A DNA stretch of 12,346 nucleotides from CAYZJV01 sp964482325 (lineage in GTDB: Bacteria > Spirochaetota > Spirochaetia > Sphaerochaetales > Sphaerochaetaceae), in the NCBI GenBank assembly GCA_964482325.1, contig CAYZXD010000051.1:1-12346 (forward strand), written 5' to 3'. This document shows, piece after piece, positions 7,228 through 12,346 of the stretch. The first letter of the stretch is position 1. Every line of letters begins with the position of its first letter. The notes beneath the pieces are model-generated. The model saw only the letters and a program-made list of their open reading frames with translations, ran no database searches and had not been told where the DNA came from. The position numbers and the translations under genes are program-made.

Positions 7228-9087
7228 CTATCTTTTCCAAGTAATCAGTGTCCTCAACAACTCAGTACCACGGATGAGGAAGTTTCCTTGAGATCGGTTT
7301 TCTTTACTCGGTCTACTTTGTACTTCACATAGGGCATGCGAGCACAATTTCCTTACAAGGAACGCACAAAATAGGTCAATGAATTCCTCATAATCAACGC
7401 TGAGATACGGGAGGATAACATGGCCAAACCACTTAATTAGGGTGACGGCATACGTACGTGCCGGAGTCCACTGCTCACCGGTAGCTAGGAGAAGCTGAAA
7501 TGTGGTATTCATCACCGTTGTATCATAGTCTTCAAACGGATGCTCAAACAGTTCAGTGATGATTATCTCAGGGGGAACCTGAGCGAGCATGTCATGGTAC
7601 CTTTGGCCGGTTAACACATCGAATTGCTGCTTTACCTGCTCTGATTCGTTGACCGTAAATAATTCGCTGACCAGCAGCGTGTGACGATAGGCATCCTTGT
7701 GTGCAGGGGAAGGTTCAGCGATATCAAGCAGAAAGTGCTTGTCAGCTTCGGGAATTTCGGTAACAAGCTGATGTTTTTGCATGATTGATGAGAATGATTT
7801 TTCGATAGAGGCAATGGCATCGCTGCTCAAGCCACTATGTTTTGCTGCCTGTTGAGCATCGAAAGGCGTACCATTATTGTGAGCATCCTGGATTTCTCTC
7901 AGGACGCTATTGAAACGCTCCATTTCATCTGTGCTCTCTTGAGTTGCTTTCTGCTTGTTTTCAAATGGCTTCACATACGTCACCCATGGGGTACGTATGC
8001 GAGGATTCTGACGAATAATCGTATCAAGAGAGGGTGAATAAGCCCACGAAGGTTCAACGTATTTTCGATTTTCATCGAAATTGGGGGTACTTGCCCGTAC
8101 GAGGCGCCAGGCAAGATCGTAGCCACTTGCCGTCTGTGCTTCAATGACGAGCACACGTTGCTTCGTATGGTAATACACCGTTGGGAATCGCAGGCTCTGA
8201 TCTTCCCAATAGGTCTCTTTATCTTTATGAAATTTCTCAAGTGTTTGTCTTTGTATCCGAACACGGGCCCGTTCGGCTGGTGTTATACCTTCATATGATA
8301 ATCGGATTAATGATTTACCACGACGGGTGACTTTCCACGTACCGAGCATTTTTTCAGGATCGAACTTCACATCCTCAATGATTCTGACACAATGTTCCAG
8401 TTTTTCTCCCCGATGATGAACTGTAGGGATATCCATTACCTGATCAATGAGAAAGAAATTGAGGAAGTGTTTGACCGCTACTGCAGTATACCCCTGTTCC
8501 TCGAATGTCTTTTCATCAAGAAGATATGCCCACTGATCGAGATCTTCTATCGTCAAATCCCAGTAGTGATAAGCTCCAAAAGCCATCCAACAGGATCCAG
8601 TAAAAACCCGTTGTACCAGATAGAGTTTATATTTGCCCACCGAGCCAAATTCTTTTTGCATTTGAGACAGGGAAGGAGAATAAAGCAGCTGCTCCTGCTC
8701 ATCTTCATAGTCCCAAATCCGATACAGATCGTCTCCCAGTGCCGCTATGATAAAGAATGGACTCAGGCGCGATGGATAGTCCTGCCAGAGTGTGCAAATA
8801 CGAACAATTGGTGCATTCCCATCTTTATAAGCAGCGCGAAGGATTCTGCTGATGCAATCAGGAGAGGTGAAAGCGGAAGAGAACATGAAGGAATCCATCA
8901 TGGACTCGTACCACTGTTCAGTAAACTTTTGGGGTGGATCGGATGCTAACTTCTCCAATTGCTCCAAGGTCCGTTCCATCTTTGATGTATAGTCGATTAG
9001 TTCGACTGCGTAGTCCATGAGCTCATCAATATGATCGGTAATTTCAGTACAGGACCTGTGTAATTCAGCAAGTTCGGCTTTCTTCAT
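7228..9087 (-). CDS. Uncharacterised 619-residue cytoplasmic protein
   Basis: I do not recognise this family. There is no signal peptide and no clear membrane segment, so it is probably cytoplasmic. Residues 1-50 are heptad-like and charged, likely a short coiled coil. Residues 57-220 are rich in aromatics (YRIWDYEDEQEQ at 122-133, CWMAFGAYHYWDL at 166-178). Residues 245-375 are basic, with several Trp and Tyr, and look like a mixed alpha/beta domain. Residues 385-445 look helical (AKHSGLSSDAIASIEKSF at 415-432). The C-terminal 120 residues are hydrophobic-helical with several Cys. The ATG is the first possible start, because a TAG lies three codons upstream in frame, yet no Shine-Dalgarno sequence precedes it. 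It is same-strand with the barrel genes but 100 bases away with a promoter between, so a shared function is unproven. Confidence 0.7.
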   Translation of the reverse strand: MKKAELAELHRSCTEITDHIDELMDYAVELIDYTSKMERTLEQLEKLASDPPQKFTEQWYESMMDSFMFSSAFTSPDCISRILRAAYKDGNAPIVRICTLWQDYPSRLSPFFIIAALGDDLYRIWDYEDEQEQLLYSPSLSQMQKEFGSVGKYKLYLVQRVFTGSCWMAFGAYHYWDLTIEDLDQWAYLLDEKTFEEQGYTAVAVKHFLNFFLIDQVMDIPTVHHRGEKLEHCVRIIEDVKFDPEKMLGTWKVTRRGKSLIRLSYEGITPAERARVRIQRQTLEKFHKDKETYWEDQSLRFPTVYYHTKQRVLVIEAQTASGYDLAWRLVRASTPNFDENRKYVEPSWAYSPSLDTIIRQNPRIRTPWVTYVKPFENKQKATQESTDEMERFNSVLREIQDAHNNGTPFDAQQAAKHSGLSSDAIASIEKSFSSIMQKHQLVTEIPEADKHFLLDIAEPSPAHKDAYRHTLLVSELFTVNESEQVKQQFDVLTGQRYHDMLAQVPPEIIITELFEHPFEDYDTTVMNTTFQLLLATGEQWTPARTYAVTLIKWFGHVILPYLSVDYEEFIDLFCAFLVRKLCSHALCEVQSRPSKENRSQGNFLIRGTELLRTLITWKR

Positions 9088-9092
9088 ACGTA

Positions 9093-9121
9093 TCTATAAC
9101 GCACTAACTGAATTGGTGCAA
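9093..9121 (-). promoter_or_regulatory. Candidate promoter of the 619-residue gene
   Basis: Minus-strand TTGCAC (9116-9121) and TATAGA (9093-9098) are separated by exactly 17 bases, each matching consensus at four of six positions. The -10 ends only five bases before the ATG, so transcription from it would begin at or within the start codon and give a leaderless or nearly leaderless mRNA. That agrees with the missing ribosome-binding site but remains a pattern-only call. Confidence 0.4.
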
Positions 9122-9125
9122 TACA

Positions 9126-9154
9126 TAGACATGAAACGAGTGAGCATGTATAGT
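9126..9154 (+). promoter_or_regulatory. Promoter of the NDK gene
   Basis: TAGACA (9126-9131) and TATAGT (9149-9154) are separated by 17 bases, and each matches the sigma-70 consensus at five of six positions. Transcription would start near 9161, giving a leader of about 36 bases to the ATG at 9198. The -35 lies four bases from the -35 of the divergent candidate promoter. Confidence 0.62.
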
Positions 9155-9184
9155 ATCGGACATACTTGATGTGATACCTAATAA

Positions 9185-9188
9185 GGAG
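9185..9188 (+). promoter_or_regulatory. Ribosome-binding site that fixes the NDK gene start
   Basis: GGAG within AAGGAG stands nine bases before the ATG at 9198. The in-frame GTG at 9171 has no such site and would lie only about ten bases from the predicted transcription start, so 9198 is preferred. Confidence 0.75.
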
Positions 9189-9197
9189 TTGAAACTT

Positions 9198-10388
9198 ATG
9201 GAACATACCCTTTCCTATGTGCTGGTGACCCCGTACACCATCGCAAAAAGCCGTACAGGAGGCGTACTGTCGCGCCTGCTTTCCCGTCTCGATATTGAGC
9301 TTGTCGGGGCTCAGATGTTTGCTCCCGATGAGCAGTTTGTCTCAGCGTACGCCAAGCTGATCCGGAAACAGGATGATGGCGATGCGAAAAAGACTAGCGA
9401 TTTGCTTGCCTCATATGTAGAGCATAATATGGTTCCGTCTCAGGGAAGACGTCACCGCTCTTTGCTGCTTATTTTCCGCGGGGAAGATCCCTGCCGGAAA
9501 CTCAGCGATATCTGCGGACCGGTGCATCCTGAGAAACGAAACATCGACAGTCTCACCGGTGAGAATATCCGTGATACGTATGCTGATCTGATCACCGATC
9601 CCGATAATCCTGAAAAAGTGAACTACTTTGAACCGGCAGTGCTGACCCCACGCCTGCAACAGACTGCTGATGCTCATATGGAGCTGTTTGCTCAGTTACT
9701 TCCCGATCAGCAGAACCTTGTCGAAAATGTGGTCTATCCCAATCCTGCTAAGGTGCAGCGTTCTTTAGTGATTATCAAACCCGATAACTGGAAGTATGCT
9801 TCAAGTAAACCGGGAACAATCATCGATATGTTCAGCCGGACCGGGTTGAGAATCATCGGCGTGAAAGTCCACCGGATGAGTGTCGCCGAAGCGCTTGAAT
9901 TCTATGGACCGGTCAAGGATGCGTTAAAGAACAAGCTGTCTCCTGTGTTCGGGAAAAAGGCCAAGGAGTTGCTCGAAGGGCACTTCAGTATCTCGTTGGG
10001 TGAAGAGACTGAGAAGGCGCTTACTGAGAGTGTCGGTATCGAGTATGCAGTCGATCAGTTTGAGCAGATCGTTGAATTCATGTCGGGAATCCGTCCGTCT
10101 AACTGCCCGCTTGAGGAACTCAATCAGCCGGGAACGGTCAAGTGCATGATACTCATCTACGAAGGCGAAGATGCGATTTCGAAGATTCGAGACGTGCTTG
10201 GGCCAACGGATCCGTTGAAAGCGCCGGGTGGAACGATCCGTCGTGAATTCGGATCGAACATCATGGTGAACACCGCTCACGCTTCTGATTCGGCAGAGAG
10301 TGCTCAGCGCGAGATGGGCGTGGTAAAAATCCACGACAATTCATGTGCCGATATCATGCGCTCGTACCTGTCGATGCACAGCAAGTGA
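9198..10388 (+). CDS. Two-domain nucleoside-diphosphate kinase (first domain degenerate)
   Basis: A 396-residue cytoplasmic protein; ordinary NDKs have about 140. NDK moves the gamma-phosphate of ATP to other nucleoside diphosphates through a phospho-histidine. The second half is recognisable: RSLVIIKPD (188-196, with the KPD lysine), GLRIIGVKV (216-224), FY (235-236), YEGEDAI (321-327), RDVLGPTDP (331-339), GGTIRREF (344-351) and the active-site motif NTAHASDS (358-365), with catalytic His361. Arg331, Arg348 and Asn358 match nucleotide-contacting residues of the family. It carries about 55 extra residues, mainly between FY and FM (294-295) and before the YEGED strand. Residues 5-150 form a second, decayed copy: VTPY replaces KPD, RGEDPCRKLSDICGPVHP aligns with the YEGED-to-TDP segment, and VNYFEPAV replaces the histidine motif. 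The gene ends four bases from the convergent pyk stop. Confidence 0.8.
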   Translation: MEHTLSYVLVTPYTIAKSRTGGVLSRLLSRLDIELVGAQMFAPDEQFVSAYAKLIRKQDDGDAKKTSDLLASYVEHNMVPSQGRRHRSLLLIFRGEDPCRKLSDICGPVHPEKRNIDSLTGENIRDTYADLITDPDNPEKVNYFEPAVLTPRLQQTADAHMELFAQLLPDQQNLVENVVYPNPAKVQRSLVIIKPDNWKYASSKPGTIIDMFSRTGLRIIGVKVHRMSVAEALEFYGPVKDALKNKLSPVFGKKAKELLEGHFSISLGEETEKALTESVGIEYAVDQFEQIVEFMSGIRPSNCPLEELNQPGTVKCMILIYEGEDAISKIRDVLGPTDPLKAPGGTIRREFGSNIMVNTAHASDSAESAQREMGVVKIHDNSCADIMRSYLSMHSK

Positions 10389-10421
10389 TCAATTACTGAT
10401 CAAGCTGTACTACTTTGATCA
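10386..10421. repeat. Three TGATCA palindromes at the convergent gene junction
   Basis: TGATCA occurs at 10386-10391, 10397-10402 and 10416-10421. The first contains the TGA stop of the NDK gene. The first two can form a 6-base stem with a 5-base loop spanning both stop codons. No T-run follows on either strand, so it is not a canonical terminator. Confidence 0.45.
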
Positions 10422-11850
10422 TATTCGTCATGCCGGCTTTACCTACAGGTACGCCGGCAGTGATGACTACACTATCACCACCTTGCGCAAGGTGGTGTTC
10501 TTGCAGATAGCGCGGTGCATACTCGAGTAATTCATCAACTGACTGCAGATCATCAATCTTGATCGGGGTAATACCCCACGAAAGAGCCAGCCGGGTAACG
10601 GTAGCTTCAAGCGGGCTGAATGCAATGATCGGGGTCTGCGGACGGAATTTGGCAATCTTCCGTGCGGTACTTCCCGAATGGGTGAAGCAGGCAATTTTTC
10701 GTGCTCCGATGGCAGCTGCCAGTTCACGTGTTGCCAATCCTACAGCATCGGTAATGGTCCTCTTGCTGCTCAGCTGCACATGTTCACGATTCAGTCCCTG
10801 ATCAAGTACCAGACGCTTGAATTCAGCACTCTGCTCCGTGTGTTGAATAATCCGCTGCATGATTTTTACTGCCTGCAGGGGGAACTTTCCTGCGGCGGTT
10901 TCTCCGCTGAGCATTACCGCACTTGTACCATCAAGAACCGCATTCGCCACATCGTTTGTCTCTGCACGGGTAGGGCGAGGATGAGCCATCATCGATTCGA
11001 GCATCTGTGTGGCCGTGATGACGGGAATGCCTGCCGTATGACAGGCGCGGATGATCTTCTTCTGCACCAGCGGCACTTCTTCGGGATACATCTCTACTCC
11101 CAAGTCTCCCCGGGCTACCATGATCACCGATGAGTGCGAAATAATCCGATCAAGATCTTCCACCGCTTCCGGCTTCTCTATCTTGCTGATAATAGGAATC
11201 TCTTTACCATATTTTTTGAGCATCAGAGCTCTGAGTGCTGCGGTGTCTTCTGCGCTGCGAACAAAGGAGAGGGCTACGTAATCCAGATGATTTGCAAAGG
11301 CGAAATCCAAATCCCGTTCATCTTTTTCGGTAAATGATGAAAGGGCTTTGAGGGGAACTCCGGGAAGATTCACGCCTTTACGGGGTTTGAGGATGCCCCC
11401 CTCTACGGTGGTGCATCGGATATCATTACCGTCGATACCCTCGACGGTAAGGGCAATGAGGCCATCATCAATGAGAATGCGGGATCCGGTGGTGATCTCC
11501 TGGTGCAGATAGGGGTAATCGATACTCACACGATCACGGCTTCCGATGCAACTTTCGGTGGTCAGAGTCATTGAATCTCCCGCAGCAAGGGTGAAAAAGG
11601 GTTCGCTGAGATTACCGATACGGATCTTGGGGCCTTGCAGATCCTGAAAGATGGCCACAGGGATTCCGAGTTCTTGTGAAGCTTTCCGCGCACGATCCAC
11701 CCGTACCTGTTGTTCTTCAGCCGATCCATGGCTGAAGTTCAATCGAATTACCCGTGCTCCCCCTTCGATAATTGCCCGGATCATCTCATACGATTCAGAT
11801 GCCGGTCCTATCGTGGCTACGATCTTCGTATAACTCTGTGGAATCTCCAT
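10393..11850 (-). CDS. pyk: Pyruvate kinase
   Basis: Converts phosphoenolpyruvate and ADP to pyruvate and ATP, the last step of glycolysis, in the cytoplasm. All signature elements are present in order: TKIVATIGPAS (8-18), RLNFSHG (36-42), QDLQGPKIR (69-77), the catalytic-lysine motif ISKIEK (221-226, K223, with metal ligand E225), ARGDLG (246-251, D249), ITATQMLESM (278-287) and SAVMLSGETAAGKFP (310-324). The C-terminal allosteric-type domain has FTHSGSTARKIAKFRP (389-404). At 485 residues it is of normal length, with no extra PEP-utiliser domain. The segment LQGPKIRI (71-78) carries Leu, Gln, Lys and Ile where potassium-dependent enzymes carry Thr, Lys, Glu and Thr, so it probably does not need potassium. 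The start is firm: GGGAGG lies six bases upstream (11857-11862) under a perfect -10. Confidence 0.97.
   Translation of the reverse strand: MEIPQSYTKIVATIGPASESYEMIRAIIEGGARVIRLNFSHGSAEEQQVRVDRARKASQELGIPVAIFQDLQGPKIRIGNLSEPFFTLAAGDSMTLTTESCIGSRDRVSIDYPYLHQEITTGSRILIDDGLIALTVEGIDGNDIRCTTVEGGILKPRKGVNLPGVPLKALSSFTEKDERDLDFAFANHLDYVALSFVRSAEDTAALRALMLKKYGKEIPIISKIEKPEAVEDLDRIISHSSVIMVARGDLGVEMYPEEVPLVQKKIIRACHTAGIPVITATQMLESMMAHPRPTRAETNDVANAVLDGTSAVMLSGETAAGKFPLQAVKIMQRIIQHTEQSAEFKRLVLDQGLNREHVQLSSKRTITDAVGLATRELAAAIGARKIACFTHSGSTARKIAKFRPQTPIIAFSPLEATVTRLALSWGITPIKIDDLQSVDELLEYAPRYLQEHHLAQGGDSVVITAGVPVGKAGMTNMIKVVQLDQ
10432..10497. repeat. Two inverted repeats in the pyk 3' coding region
   Basis: The first is GCCGGC at 10432-10437 and again at 10453-10458, with TACC and GGTA pairing inside. 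The second is a perfect 22-base palindrome at 10476-10497, each half being CACCACCTTGC or its complement, which can fold as a 9-base stem with a GCGC loop. On the plus strand the second is followed by TTCTTGC, so it could stop NDK transcripts that run past their stop codon. Both lie in codons of pyk, so the match could partly be chance. Confidence 0.45.
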
Positions 11851-11901
11851 AGTGGTCCTCCCATGATGTTCTTATGGTAAGCTTCTCGCTCTAAGTAGTC
11901 A

Positions 11902-11932
11902 ATTATATCCAAACGGGGAGAAAAATGTGCAA
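11902..11932 (-). promoter_or_regulatory. Promoter of pyk
   Basis: Minus-strand TATAAT (11902-11907) is a perfect -10. TTGCAC lies 19 bases upstream (11927-11932); shifted by one base, TGCACA gives an 18-base spacer with four of six matches. The predicted leader is about 45 bases and carries a strong ribosome-binding site. The -35 sits in a 12-base sequence also found before the 619-residue gene. Confidence 0.6.
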
Positions 11933-11941
11933 TACATAAAG

Positions 11942-12016
11942 TACTGATAGGTAATAATAGATAAAAATTCACCGATATCAGTAACTTTTCGGTTCCCGAA
12001 TTGTTTTTTCTGTTTT
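11942..12016 (+). promoter_or_regulatory. Hairpins and T-rich stretch in the galM upstream region
   Basis: TACTGATA (11942-11949) and TATCAGTA (11976-11983) form a perfect 8-base inverted repeat, and inside it GGT and ACC can add three pairs past a bulge. A second repeat, TTCGG and CCGAA (11988-12000, 3-base loop), is followed by TTGTTTTTTCTGTTTT, which resembles a weak intrinsic terminator. ACCGA (11971-11975) can instead pair with TCGGT (11989-11993), which would break the second hairpin. I find no confident plus-strand promoter here, so this may be a leader attenuator, an operator, or chance. Confidence 0.35.
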
Positions 12017-12039
12017 ACACTGGAATGCGGAGGCCGACA

Positions 12040-12346
12040 ATGATTGAAACACACACAGTATCCGGAATAGATAATCAGACTTCAGTAGTGCATACGCTGA
12101 CAGTCGGAGACTATCAGATGAGCGTTTGCTCATATGGTGGGGCTCTTATGAGTATTATCGTTCCTGATCAGTACGGCAGAAAAGCAAACGTGCTCCTTGA
12201 ATTACCCTCCGTGGCTGCCTTTCAGAAGACCGCAGCCTACATCAATTTGCTTATCGGTCGCTTTGCCAATCGAATTGCACACGGGACATTCACGATCGAT
12301 GGTACTTCCTACCAGATCCCGTGCAATGAACGAGGGGTAAATGCTC
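12040..12346 (+). CDS. galM: Aldose 1-epimerase, N-terminal part (cut by right edge)
   Basis: Interconverts alpha and beta anomers of galactose, glucose and other aldoses before phosphorylation; cytoplasmic unless a signal peptide is present, and none is seen. The visible 102 residues show the family pattern: a first beta strand, SYGGALMSIIVPDQYGR at 31-47, then INLLIGRFANRIAHGTFTIDG at 69-89, in which the GRxANRI segment holds sugar-contacting Asn77 and Arg78, and YQIPCNERGVNA (91-102), just before the expected LHGG. The catalytic His and Glu lie beyond the window. The start is firm: GGAGG (12029-12033) lies six bases upstream. It is divergent from pyk across 189 bases. Confidence 0.93.
   Translation, partial: MIETHTVSGIDNQTSVVHTLTVGDYQMSVCSYGGALMSIIVPDQYGRKANVLLELPSVAAFQKTAAYINLLIGRFANRIAHGTFTIDGTSYQIPCNERGVNA

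Noticed and set aside
8392..8949. A 185-codon open frame on the plus strand inside the 619-residue gene.
   Set aside because: It is antisense to a well-formed gene, has no ribosome-binding site, and its translation (many Cys, Ile, Phe and His in no pattern) looks like a shadow frame.
9171..9197. GTG at 9171 as the start of the NDK gene, adding nine residues.
   Set aside because: It lacks a ribosome-binding site and would sit about ten bases from the predicted transcription start, while the ATG at 9198 has AAGGAG at good spacing.
9924..10334. A 136-codon minus-strand open frame opposite the NDK gene.
   Set aside because: The plus-strand frame contains the conserved NDK motifs, and the minus frame shows only Arg/Leu/His-rich shadow sequence.
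10678..11133. A 151-codon plus-strand open frame opposite pyk.
   Set aside because: Pyruvate kinase motifs run throughout the minus strand here, and the plus frame has no start signals or recognisable features.
1..12346. CRISPR arrays, tRNA or rRNA genes.
   Set aside because: No regularly spaced repeats and no tRNA-like or rRNA-like sequences were seen on reading; intergenic gaps are all under 200 bases.

Overview
The window looks like spirochaete chromosome, possibly near Sphaerochaeta or Spirochaeta; that placement is an inference. It rests on the mix of large Wzi-like outer-membrane barrels in tandem with an unusually long two-domain nucleoside-diphosphate kinase, a pyruvate kinase and an aldose epimerase. 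I see no rRNA, tRNA, CRISPR array or insertion sequence. No gap between genes exceeds 300 bases.

Layout. Positions 94-7127 hold four consecutive minus-strand genes for secreted outer-membrane beta-barrel proteins of about 500-610 residues. In transcription order they are A (7127-5346), B (5285-3576), C (3459-1621) and D (1608-94). A and B are clear tandem paralogues. C is a diverged member with the same plan. D keeps barrel motifs but lacks the N-terminal periplasmic domain. Upstream on the same strand is a 619-residue cytoplasmic protein I cannot assign (9087-7228). Divergent from it is a 396-residue nucleoside-diphosphate kinase (9198-10388, plus strand), with a degenerate first NDK domain and an intact but insertion-bearing second one. 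Four bases beyond its stop, the convergent pyruvate kinase gene ends (11850-10393, minus). A 189-base divergent intergenic region with promoter and hairpin signals separates pyk from the start of a truncated aldose 1-epimerase gene (12040 to the right edge). The left edge may hold the last codons of a plus-strand gene.

How the genes may work together. The right half is housekeeping sugar and energy metabolism: GalM feeds hexoses toward glycolysis, pyruvate kinase makes ATP, and NDK spreads the high-energy phosphate to other nucleotides. The left half is an outer-envelope cluster, perhaps for surface polysaccharide anchoring or uptake. Its precise job cannot be read from sequence. Sampled base composition is lower in the barrel cluster (24 of 60 G+C at 2941-3000) than in the NDK gene (33 of 60 at 9301-9360).

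Regulation. I see a promoter before gene A, a probable extended -10 promoter before C, a hairpin with a T-rich tail between A and B, two nearly abutting divergent promoters between the 619-residue gene and the NDK gene, and a perfect -10 before pyk. A 12-base sequence is shared by the upstream regions of pyk and the 619-residue gene.
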